Source of the DNA: Chrysomallon squamiferum
Lineage: Eukaryota; Mollusca; Gastropoda; Neomphalida; Peltospiridae
Assembly: GCA_012295275.1 (NCBI GenBank)
Contig: CM022679.1
Span: 12,141,915-12,205,914 of the forward strand
DNA length: 64,000 nucleotides
Direction of reading: 5' to 3'
Each line of letters starts with the position of its first letter. The stretch's first letter is position 1. Positions 54,411 through 64,000 of this stretch are shown here, in pieces. The notes beneath the pieces are model-generated. The model searched no databases, was not told the origin of the DNA, and saw nothing but the letters and a program-made list of their open reading frames with translations. The translations under genes and the position numbers were made by a program.

Positions 54411-54448
<38 letters not shown>

Positions 54449-57446
54449 TATTTGGGTATTTTCCTCTGATAATGGGGGATAATTTAAGGTTCATTAGATC
54501 CATTTATCCTCAAGTATTTTGCTTACATATGAAATAAGTATCCATTTTAAGAAAATAATTCTTCATAATTAACGTTGTTAACAATAAAAAAAAAGTGGGG
54601 TAGAAGAAAATAAATTTTTCAAAAAGAGAAAGAAAATAAATCTAGAAGAAGAAGAAGAAGGAAAGAAAGAAAGATAAAATGAAATCAAATAAAATAATGA
54701 TTTTGCAATGCTTTTAGGGAGGAATTGTTGTCATGGATAAATTATGATATAGCAGTTAATGTTGTAATTGCAGTGTAGAGAGCCAAAGGTTTAGTTAGTG
54801 TCTAGAATTGTATTGTATGTTTTCACTTTCAGTGTTTGAAGATTGACCTGTATTATTTTTTACTTCAGAAATTTCAATGAGATCTTCTAAAGAGATGTGG
54901 GAGCTCGGTTTATCAAGGGTTGAAACTATACTGGAGTATGCCTACAAATGGGTCAAATCAGTGACAATGAAAAATGGTAAGCATTTATCTTTTATAAATT
55001 ATCAAACTGATTATATCTACAGCTGTTAAACATGAATGAATTTTTGAAATAATGTAATTTCTGAGTGTAACCAAATCACCTAGAATATCTTAGATGCTTG
55101 TTATCTCAGTTTAGCAACTGGTATTATAAACTGCTGTATTAAAATGGAAAAGTTTGTTTAAAGTAATTAAACAAATAAATTTGATGTAAATGATGTTAAT
55201 GCATGCAAATTCCTGTTGTTATGTAGAAATGAATTATATTCATTATCACATCAGTTAGTTTCATTATAACTTAAACTGAAAATTCATAATTGACCAGGTG
55301 ATAGTATAAAATAATTTTAATTCACAGTTTCTAAGTGATTACCTCTTTGTTGATTAATATTCAGTATCACATAAGTGAAAATCAGTACATTCAAAGCTGA
55401 CCATGGGATCATGTAAAATAATTTTAACTGAAATTTGTTTGGTGAGAATGAGAAATCTCTTTTTATGCAGAATCAAAATTAATGTGAATACTGTTTGATC
55501 AAAATGATTGTTAGTCCAATATTCAGAAGTTTGTTAATACATTAATTATTGTAAAAACTAATGAAAGTTTTCAGTACAAAACTGACCAAGTTTAAGATTT
55601 GTCTGTTTATTTTCAGAAATCACATTAATTTTAATATTTCATTCTTTAAAGACTTATATTGTAATCTGTTGATATCATTTAATTAATCTTTTACCTTCAG
55701 GAATCCAATAATGTTAAATAAAAACTATCTTGAATGAGCTTTTCTAACACATTTCATTTACAGCTCTACGAAATATCAAAAGACAGTTTGTAATTATGAT
55801 GGATGTTTTATCAAAGAAGCTTACTGAATTAACAGAGGCACAAGCAAAACTTGATCTATCGGAATCGGTATTATTTTTGTTTACATATATGTATATATAT
55901 TGTACTTTTTATATTGTTATAAAACATAAAACATAATTCCAAAAGTCCTGATTAAATGATGATGTTTATTGCAATTTGTTAGCTTTTATATGTGTCTGTG
56001 TTTGTGTGTGTATGATAATTTAAAGGTACCATATTTAATTTTTTTTAAATAGATGTTTATTATTTTTAAAGTTAATCTATTTTGCAGTTATTTTATTAAC
56101 ATATAAAATTATTCATTGCTATCATTTCTTTTTTTTTAATTTTTAATTTTTTTTCCATAAAGTGTTTTATTTCTCTATAAAGCAAAATTCAGTGTTGAAG
56201 AAAATGGTTGATAAAAATAATGTCGAAATAGCTCATTTTAAAGAATTAATAGCAGAAAATGAAACCAGTATGGATGAACTTAAAACGAAGTTGGTAAATA
56301 TTAAATAGTTAATTTAGATTTCTTATATTTAGCAAACTGTTGACAATATTTTAAATTTATTTTAACTAATATTCTAAAATTAACCAAAGTTTATGTATTT
56401 TATTATTAACAGAAATTTAAAATTATTCACAATTGATGTATTTTATTTTTGAACAGAATTTTTAAAAAGCACCATTCAAACATTTTACTTATTAATAGGA
56501 TTTTTAAATTATAAATATTTTATACCTTTTAAACATTATGCATATTTTATTATTATTAAGCCATATTGTTCCAACATGAGTCCTCTTTCTGTTTATTTCA
56601 AAAAGAAAATTCTTGCAGTGAAAAGTACTGAAATAACTGAAACAGAGCGTTTAAATATTCCAATATAAATTTCACTATGTAATGGTTGATATATGTTTTA
56701 TTTCAAAATAATAATTCTTATTATTCTTATTATTATTAAATAAATGCTGCAGGATAGAAAAATAAAAAAACATTTGATAACACAGATGTTCTGATATGTG
56801 TATCATAGTATGATATATTTTATTTATATCATCTTCTTGATATTAATTTTATTTCAAAACAAAATTTTTATTAAATGTAGTTGAAATAAATGAGATAAAC
56901 AACTGTTCAAGAATGAATTCCACAGTATGATCCTTTCTCTTAACCTAATCATGTTAATATAAAATTTATTTCAAAATGTATTTTGTTTCTTGTTAAAGCG
57001 TTAAAATAAATGTGATACACAAATTGTTCTAATATACATACCATTCTGCATTAACCTACAATTGTTTCATCTGGTTGACTTACACTTTCTTTATGAAAAT
57101 TCTTATTAAAAGAAGTTTTTATAAATATTGTAGAGTGACACCAATGATCTGAATCAAAAACTGATAGCTCAGGTGTTCAAAACACGTGCTCATATTAGTG
57201 CATTGCAAGAGCTTTTAGATGAGGATGCAAAGAAAAAATTCCAGCAAACAACTCAAGGAGCAACAGGTCCAACAAAGAAACTTCAATTTCGTTTGCCACA
57301 ACCAGCTGAACAGGCTATAGGTATTATATTTGATTAAATTAAATAATGTCAATGTAGTGAAGTGCCCAGTATCTTAAATATTGCTGTTTCACAAAATTTA
57401 GATATATATTCTTTTATCTGACTGAAATAAGAAAATATATATACAT

Positions 57447-57491
<45 letters not shown>

Positions 57492-58276
57492 AGTTAGTGG
57501 TGGTTGTGTTTTTTTCAGAAATTGTTTGTGTATCTATTTTCTTTTCTTTTAAAGAATTTACATAATGAAATAAAACTGACATTTATCATACAAATACTTA
57601 ACTACTAATAATAGTTTTGTAGGTATATTTGTAATATTTTGTGAACTAAATGTAATTGAAGATAATGTACAACTAAAATACTAATTAACTAACTAACTAA
57701 CTAAATAAACAAATAAAAGAAAACAAAAATAAAAAATAAATACATATCTGCATCTTTTGAGTTTGTGGTTGTCATGAAACAACTGACATAAATAAGTTGG
57801 CCATTTAAAAAAAAATATAAACAGGCACATATCTTTAAATTTTTTCTTTTATTAGATCTTTCTGAGTTTTCTGGATATGAAAGACTGCAAGCAGCTCAGC
57901 AGAAACTTTCAGAATATAAGGTTTGTGGAGTTATACTTTTTAAAATTGTTCGGGTCAGTGAAGAATATTAGTTTTTATTTTATTTTACTTAAGTTTTTTG
58001 ATTTTTAAAAGTGGCCATTGCTAAATATGTGAAAAACAAAGATAAAATTATTTTGTGTTCGATCATTACTTTAAGCATTTTGAATTGCTTCATGTTAGTA
58101 AGTAAAGTTAAAAAAAACTGATGCTACTTGACCAAAATCATGCATATGATTATTTTAATGGGTTTTTTCTGAGATAATTACCAGGGTTTAGTTTTAATAA
58201 TTTTAAATAAATTAATATTTTACTTTGCTTTATTTTATGTTTCATTCACTTATTTATTTATATTTATTTAACACTG

Positions 58277-58317
<41 letters not shown>

Positions 58318-61300
58318 CACACAGAAGACACTTATTTGTTTCTTTCTTTATTTATTATAGGATTTAGTGGAAGAACTTGGTGTTAAGATAAAGAATCTGG
58401 AAGCACTGCTGTCAAAAGAACGAAGTTGTCTTTATTATTATTATCATCACCATAAATATCATCTCATCATTTGTTATTATTGATATAATAATATTATTAA
58501 CTTATTATTTATTTTTTAAACAAAAATATTTAATATATATGATTATTAATGTATATTCATGCATGCTTGTATCTATGTAAGTATCAATCTTATTTGACCC
58601 TGCTGTTTATGCCACAGCAATGGCATATATGAGCAAAAGATAATGCAACCATTTTCTCTATGTCTTTACATTTTTATTATGTTAATATACATTCATTGCA
58701 ATAGGAATTAAAACAGTGAAAGTAGAATTAGGTCATATTTTACAGAGTTCTGAACCAAAAAAAAACTGCCTAAGTTTATTAGAAGATAAGGAGGCTTCAT
58801 TGCATTTTTTTTTCTCTTTTCATTTCTTATTCAGGAACCTCATATTACCTAAAATCAGCTCTTAGTTACAAACTGAAAGAACAATCTATGAGTTCAGCAA
58901 ATCTGGTAACTATGAATTGAAAGATATTGCTTATGTTCAAGCCTTTTTGAAAAATAATAAAACTACTCTCATAAAAACTCATTGTTTTTGTTACTCACAG
59001 TCACTGTTTATCACATTCACTAATCATATTAATTTAGAATCAAAAACATAAATAATATAAAACATCCAGTAACATACAAAAAATGCATAACCCCCCAAAA
59101 AACAACAACTCAGTGTCATATTTTATATTTTTCAGAGCAGCACTAGTCAAAGTATAAACAAAGTTGGCAGTACAGAAAAAACTTCATCTCAACAAGCTGA
59201 ATCATCAGTTGAGGATAACGAAATGGCTGTGGTATCAGAAGAGGAAGAAAAAGTTGCAGAAAGTAAAGAAGGATCTAAAGGAAAATTTGCTGAATTTGTG
59301 AAAAGGACCACTTATGCAAAAAAGGCTGCACATCATATAAAGTCTTCAGTTTTGAAACTTAAAGCTAAAAAGGAAAAAGCGGCAAAAGTAAAACATGCCC
59401 GAAAAAAAGGAATGAAGGGAAGAGTTGAAAGGCTAAAAGAAAGAATAAAGAAGGAAGCAAAGGAAGTAGAAATGGCTGCTGAAAAAGAAACCAAAGAAAT
59501 GAAGGGAAAAGTTGAAAGGATAAAAGAAAGAACAAAGAAAGAAGCAAAGGAAGTAGAAATGGCTGCTGAAAAAGAAACCAAAGAAATGAAGGGAAAAGCT
59601 GAAAAGATAAAAGAAACAACAATGAAAGAAGCAAAGGTAAAGGAAATTGCAGCTGAAAAAGAAGCCAAAGTGAAACAACGTTCATCAGTGACTGATCATA
59701 AATTGGTAGCAGATGAAAAAGAAAAAAAATCATCAGGACTCTCTGTTGAAATGGGAGAGAAAAAGACAACTTCTAAACAGGATATTTCGGCAAGAAAGTC
59801 TGGTGATGAACTAACAGCGATGATATTCGACGGCAGAGATTCAATATTAAGTTCTGATGATGGGTTAGCTTCTGACCTGATCAAACTGACAGAAGAAATG
59901 AAACAAATGGATATTATACCTATTGACAAGGTTAACATATATTTTCATTTGCCTTACATGTACATGTGCCTGATTTAGTAATAACACCATATTTTAAATA
60001 TTAGGTTAACAGTTATTTTCATTTCATAAATCATTTTATAAGTTTTGTCTTTTCAAAGCCATTAATAATTTCACAGCAATGTTAACTTTTTCTTTTTTTT
60101 AAATTTGTCAAATTTATGATATCAAGGGAAAATAAATATATATGTTAATTTTTATCTAAATTTCCTGAAATAATTTATTTTATTTTAATTTTATTTTATT
60201 TACATAATTATTCAACAGATATTATGTCATCAGATTAGCTGTGATGTCATTCTAGCTAGGCTTTATTAAGCACAGTCTGCATAGAGCATTTGAAATATTT
60301 CAAATCTGGTTCTTCTTTTTCTTTCTTTTTTTTTTTTTTTTTTTTTTGTCCTTAATTCTAAAATTATTATTTTTAAATATTACAACATAGTAGGCATTAG
60401 CATTTTTTAACTTATAACTTTATAACTGGACTGATTATTGCTTTAAAAATGTTTCTTGTGATTGATTGGTTTTTAATGCTGATATGGTGTTAATTGAGAA
60501 ACTACCTTTTTCTTTATAGATAGTATCATATGACTACTTAGCAGATGCATCAAAGATGTCTTTTAGTGTTCTTGCACAAGCAGAAGAAACTACCAGCTCA
60601 TCTGCCTCATATGAGGAAATGCAGAGTACTGGAGATTTATCAACATCAGAAGTACGTAAGACTTCACAAACAGCTGATGTAAAACTAATTTTACCTGACA
60701 GTGCAGAAGAAAATTTATCATTTGAACAATATGCTTTGCCTGAAACTGAACAAGGAGGTCTACCTGATTTTAGAGAAGCTGCTCTACTTCAGGTTCAGCC
60801 TGACTCATCAAAATTTGAAATATCATCAGGTGCTGCTTCAGCAGGTTGGGATTCAAAATATGTTTCTCGTGAAAGTTTATGTACTGTTTATCCACAAAGC
60901 AGTTCATCAAGTCTGGAAAGTGTTTCTTCTGAAATGATACCTTCTTTTTCTTCTGGTTCTCCAATGTCTGCAACTGTCAGCCCACCAACACCAGGGGTTA
61001 CACAGGTCACTTCACTAGATGAATTTTCCCAGCCCTCAAAACTAACAGAACATGAAATATTGCAGACATCAGAAGATATGTTATCGGATGAATACGAAAG
61101 GACAGCACAATCTGTTGTCATAGACTCAGACAAACAGACTAAATTAATTACACCTGAGTCTAGCCAGTCAGACTCCAAAGAACATGCAACCTCCAGGCCT
61201 AAATTTCCGACTCTTTTTGTACCAGGTGAACAAGTTCAACCTGAACTGGCCAAAACAGAAATTACCAAGACATGGTTAGAAGCATCAAAGTTTCAGAGTG

Positions 61301-63396
61301 ATCAAAAAGTACTTATCAAACAGGACAAACTGGAAGAATTAAAGAAAATAGCATTCATTAAGAAACAACAGGAAGAAGCAATATCAGAAAGGTAATATTT
61401 GGTAATGTAGAGGCATTTACTGAAGTGAAATAAGTAATATTTGTTATGTACAAAGGTAACTGAAAAACAGATTTTATTTGGTTTTAGAAAGATAATATTT
61501 ATTCATGTAGAGTTATAATTGAAATTCATCTTTTGATTAAAGTCAGAAATGTAATATCTATTTCACAGAGAGATTATAAAAATGGCTTTTAATTATATTT
61601 GATGTCTGAAAGGTAATATTTGTTACAAGTGACTAAAATATGGTTTTTAATTTATTTTATGTCAGAAAAGTAATATAGAGGTGACTAAAGTTTGGATTAT
61701 TATTTTATTTAATATCAGAAAAAGATAATACTTCTTATACAGACAGGAAAACAAATTAATAATTTTAATTTTATTTTGATATCAGAAAGGTGATAGTTAT
61801 TATATTTATTAATACGATGTCCTATTATTTATTTATTTATTTTAATTTTTATTTATTTATTTATTTTATTTAATTTAATATATTTTAATTTTTTTAATTT
61901 TTTAATTTTTTTATTTTGTTCTTTTGATTTTTAAGAGCTACTTTGGATCAAGAAATTCAATTTCGAAAAGATGAAGAAAAAGCATTCTTGATGATGATTA
62001 TGAATAGTTGTGAAAAAATTCACAAGATCATGTTTAACTTTCGGAATCAGATTGCCAGAATACTTAAGGAAGAAGGATTTGAAAAGGAATCAAAAACACT
62101 GTTAACAAGAACAATGACTTTTGTTCCTGAAGATGTAAGTGCAAACAGAAATAGAATCTGTGTGAAATTAAAAACAGCCTTTTAAGAAATCTAAAGTTAA
62201 AATTTATCATTAATAGATAATAAATATAATAATTTAGTACAGTGATACAGATTATAAGGTTATCTTAACCTTTACAGTCAAGAAAACAGGCTTTCTAAAC
62301 TATTCTGAATTCAACATCAAATATTCATTTTTAAATAATAGAAAATAAATATAATAATTTACTACTGTAGTACCAAAACCTAGGTTACGATAACTGTCAC
62401 TTTGACTCTCTATCTTAAATTATACAGTAAAAATCCCTGACTTTCTAAAGTATACTCAAGTCATCATCAAATTATCATTTTTTATTAGCAGAAAATAAAT
62501 ATTATAATTTAGTACTGTGGTATCCAAACCTAGGTTATAATAACTATCCCTTTGATTCTCTATATTATATTATATAGTAAAAAAAAAAAAAAAAAATCAC
62601 TGTGTAAACTTTATTCAGGTCAACATCAAATTTAAATTTTTTATTAACAGAAAATAAATATAATCCTTTTTCGGACAGTGGTTTCAGGTCCCTGCCTGCT
62701 TGACTCTGTCTCCACCTGCAGCATATCCCGTTTCTTTCCAGACAATTAAAAAAATATATATAAAGAATTTTAATATTGTACATAGAGAACAATTTTGATA
62801 CTGTACATAACAGCAACTGAAAAGTAATTATCTTCATAACTTCTGTGTAAACTCCTGCCTCGCTTGTACAGGGTGGGAAAACAATATGGTCTACTTTGCA
62901 TTTCGCTCATTTAGTATGTTTTTTTAAAAAGTAGTTTCAGGTAAAGGTGTGTGTGCATGTATGTGGATGAATTTTTCAATACATTTGAATAATAATATTT
63001 ATTACCAGAGAGTTCTGTGGGTTATGCTTTTACTTTAAAAATTAAAAGTATACTATTTCTAAACTATGAGTATGTACCCAGATTATCCATTAGGTCTCTG
63101 CCCATTTTCAAATTGACAGAATTAATCAGACAGTCAACACTGTATGTCATGGCTGGTATATGTGGCCTAACTGAGCAAAAGGGCTACCTCTTAATGATAG
63201 TTAGATATTCAACACTACTCTTGTTTTTGTTGACCAAGTACAAAATGGCCATGAAAATCTGATGTACATATACTTCTTGGCTACTGTATGAAACCCACAT
63301 ACATGGAAAACTTGGAACTGAAAAATACTTAATGTTATTATTGTTATTTATTTATTTATATATTTATTATTGTTATTATTATTAATATTATTATTA

Positions 63397-63449
<53 letters not shown>

Positions 63450-63821
63450 GGTTCTGTTTTAGTTCTCAGTGGATGTCTATAGTTGAATTTATTTTCTCAT
63501 TATTTTAATGTGTGATGCAGATGATTAAAAATAATAATAAAATAATAGTAATAATTATAATAATAATTATAACATGTTAAAAAGTTAATAATTTTAAAAA
63601 TCATTTGAATACATTGAATCTAATCACAAATCTCTTGCTGTTGTATTTAATTCATTTTTGTTTTTTCTTCATCTTTTTCATGCTTTTATAAATCATTAAA
63701 TTGTTTCACTTGAAGTCAATGGCACTGTCTTATTTATTTATTTTATTTTATTTTATATTTATATTTATTTTATAGTTATTTAATGACTCTATGGGTAAGG
63801 TGTCTACAATCCTTGGAAGAT
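48605..63821 (+). CDS. Large coiled-coil protein of unrecognised family, 3' end outside window
   Basis: Exons linked by AG/GT signals and matching phases are 48605-48617 (start, tentative), 49064-49112, 49493-49892, 50660-50719, 51356-51388, 51935-52051, 53053-53129, 53675-53764, 54351-54391, 54869-54976, 55764-55867, 56183-56293, 57134-57320, 57856-57920, 58361-58424, 58835-58905, 59136-59930, 60520-61391, 61936-62134 and 63776-63821 (tentative). This gives at least 1,167 residues, open at the right edge. The N-terminus is Ser/Lys-rich (about 1-90). Residues 140-530 are mostly helical and coiled coil, with aromatic-basic patches (EIQKWIQNQQ, ETILEYAYKWVKS). Residues 530-795 are Lys/Glu-rich with three 29-residue repeats. 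Residues 796-1040 are Ser/Thr/Glu-rich and probably disordered. Helices return at the C-terminus (CEKIHKIMFNFRNQIARIL). There is no catalytic motif, signal peptide or membrane segment. A cytoskeletal or ciliary/sperm role is guesswork. I considered FAM186- and CCDC7-like proteins and could not confirm either. Confidence 0.75.
48775..48817. repeat. GT microsatellite
   Basis: About 21 GT units in the first intron of the coiled-coil gene. Confidence 0.95.
49346..49408. repeat. (AAT)n microsatellite
   Basis: About 20 AAT units, 85 bp upstream of exon 49,493-49,892. Confidence 0.95.
50430..50524. repeat. Compound (GT)n(GA)n microsatellite
   Basis: Nine GT units change directly into about 37 GA units with a single interruption (GCTA). 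It lies 135 bp upstream of exon 50,660-50,719. Confidence 0.95.
50775..51185. repeat. 43-bp intronic minisatellite (XbaI-type unit)
   Basis: The word TCTAGA or a one-base variant recurs at 50,784, 50,828, 50,871, 50,914, 50,957, 51,000, 51,044, about 51,113 and 51,157, a spacing of 43-44 bp. The fuller unit reads about TGATATATTAGTCTAGATCAGT followed by AGCTTGATAAACAATGCA. Middle copies are the most alike; outer copies are decayed. About nine units lie inside one intron. Confidence 0.85.
52322..52963. mobile_element. Non-autonomous DNA transposon with ~25-bp terminal inverted repeats, TA target
   Basis: The left end begins CTGTATATACTTGTGTACAAG. The right end is the reverse complement of CCGTATATACTTGTGTATAAG. 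TA dinucleotides flank both ends (52,320-52,321 and 52,964-52,965), as expected for Tc1/mariner-like insertion. The word TGTATAAGTCGA recurs inside near both ends (about 52,352, 52,407 and 52,891), giving clustered subterminal repeats. There is no transposase frame in the 642 bp. It sits in the intron between exons 52,051 and 53,053. Confidence 0.75.
53811..53877. repeat. (TTTA)n microsatellite
   Basis: About 16 TTTA units starting 47 bp after the donor of exon 53,675-53,764. Confidence 0.95.
53984..54230. mobile_element. piggyBac-like MITE with TTAA target duplication
   Basis: The element is flanked by TTAA on both sides (53,984-53,987 and 54,227-54,230). It starts CCCTTTG and ends CAAAGGG, the terminal form of piggyBac-family elements. 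The inside is 239 bp, with no coding capacity and an A/T-rich stretch containing (ATT)n. Only about seven terminal bases match perfectly, so the TIR is short. Confidence 0.65.
54413..54445. repeat. GT microsatellite
   Basis: About 16 GT units, 21 bp after the donor of exon 54,351-54,391. Confidence 0.95.
57449..57489. repeat. GT microsatellite
   Basis: About 20 GT units in the intron after exon 57,134-57,320. Confidence 0.95.
58279..58313. repeat. CA microsatellite
   Basis: About 17 AC units, 48 bp upstream of exon 58,361-58,424. Confidence 0.95.
59412..59672 (+). repeat. Three tandem 87-bp coding repeats (29 residues each)
   Basis: Units start at 59,412, 59,499 and 59,586, each with ATG-AAG-GGA. 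The protein unit reads about MKGKVERIKERTKKEAKEVE plus MAAEKETKE. Copies 1 and 2 differ at only a few bases; copy 3 is more diverged. All are in frame within exon 59,136-59,930. The unit is charged and helical, similar in character to LEA-like or coiled-coil repeats. Confidence 0.9.
61381..61800 (+). repeat. ~60-bp tandem array copying a 5' splice site
   Basis: The exon end ATATCAGAAAG|GTAATATTT (61,381-61,400) recurs in altered form at about 61,483, 61,542, 61,602, 61,661, 61,711 and 61,779. Most intervals are 51-68 bp; the first is 102 bp. Units share GTCAGAAAGGTAATATTTGT, then GTGACTAAAATATGG and a TTTTAATTTATTTTAT tail. The copy at 61,602 keeps an intact AAAGGTAATATT donor word; the others carry mutated donors (AAAGATAATA, AAATGTAATA, AAAGTAATA, AAAGGTGATA). 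Confidence 0.8.
62195..62670. repeat. ~125-160-bp degenerate intronic tandem repeat
   Basis: The words ATAGAAAATAAATATAATAATTTA or close variants start at about 62,211, 62,334, 62,482 and 62,641. The two middle copies also share GTACTGTGGTAYCCAAACCTAGG and ATAACTATCCCTTTGAYTCTC. About three to four copies follow the donor at 62,135. Confidence 0.75.
62671..63775. other. Intron of the coiled-coil gene, no exon recognised
   Basis: No supported exon is seen in this part. It contains an (ATT)n tract at 63,366-63,449 and an A/T-rich stretch before the tentative acceptor at 63,775. Confidence 0.5.
63366..63449. repeat. (ATT)n microsatellite
   Basis: ATT triplets, imperfect in the first 35 bp and then pure. 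Confidence 0.95.
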
Positions 63822-63831
63822 GTAAGTTTAA

Positions 63832-63862
63832 ACACACACACACACACACGTGCACACACATA
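63832..63862. repeat. CA microsatellite
   Basis: About nine AC units, one interruption (ACGTGC), then three more. It lies just after the donor of the tentative exon 63,776-63,821. Confidence 0.9.
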
Positions 63863-64000
63863 TTGTTGTATACTTTAAAACATGATTAACAAATAAGTTA
63901 GCAATGAAAAATAATAATAAATAAATAAAATTATTTTCATGTTAATCTCAGTTTGCTTACAGTTTAATATTTATTTAAAAATTACAAATACATACAGAAC

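Noticed and set aside
59333-59769. Phe/Leu/Ser-rich frames on the minus strand
   Set aside because: They are the complement of the Lys/Glu-rich repeat exon on the plus strand.
1-64000. CRISPR array, bacterial operon or viral gene content
   Set aside because: Intron-rich eukaryotic genes throughout; no spaced identical repeats; no viral frames recognised.

Overview
This is an AT-rich metazoan nuclear fragment, full of microsatellites and homopolymer runs. Its genes are split by many introns, nearly all GT-AG. Five copies of a motif resembling AGAGTTAYTGCCCTT, which I recall as a common relic of molluscan dispersed repeats, together with the overall texture, point to a lophotrochozoan and most likely a mollusc, possibly a cephalopod. 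The species is not determined.

Layout. Bases 1-22,909 hold no recognisable gene. This gene-poor stretch alternates long A/T, TAA, GT and GA tracts with islands of balanced-composition unique sequence, near 3.3-3.7, 5.0-5.5, 11.3-11.6, 12.8-13.3, 14.6-15.2 and 16.8-17.1 kb, that could be regulatory. Bases 22,910-36,294 (minus) carry a complete WAPL cohesin-release factor gene: 16 coding exons and 1,290 residues in my reconstruction, with a likely promoter at about 37.86-37.9 kb. Bases 40,261-45,060 (minus) carry an erlin gene (ER lipid-raft SPFH protein): 12 coding exons and 321 residues, with a doubtful last exon. From 48.6 kb to the right edge (plus) runs a long coiled-coil protein gene of at least 20 exons and more than 1,160 residues. 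I do not recognise its family. It continues beyond the window.

The erlin and coiled-coil genes are divergent, with 3.5 kb between their start codons. WAPL and erlin lie in tandem. I see no functional pathway joining the three: WAPL acts on chromosomes, erlin in ER-associated degradation, and the third is unknown.

The coiled-coil gene is the most repeat-invaded part. It contains a 642-bp TA-flanked terminal-inverted-repeat element, a 239-bp TTAA-flanked piggyBac-like element, a 43-bp minisatellite, a 29-residue tandem repeat inside an exon, and a ~60-bp intronic tandem array whose unit copies the authentic 5' splice site next to it. That array is the most unusual structure I found. All exon models were built by eye from splice signals, reading-frame continuity and remembered family sequences. 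No alignment was run.
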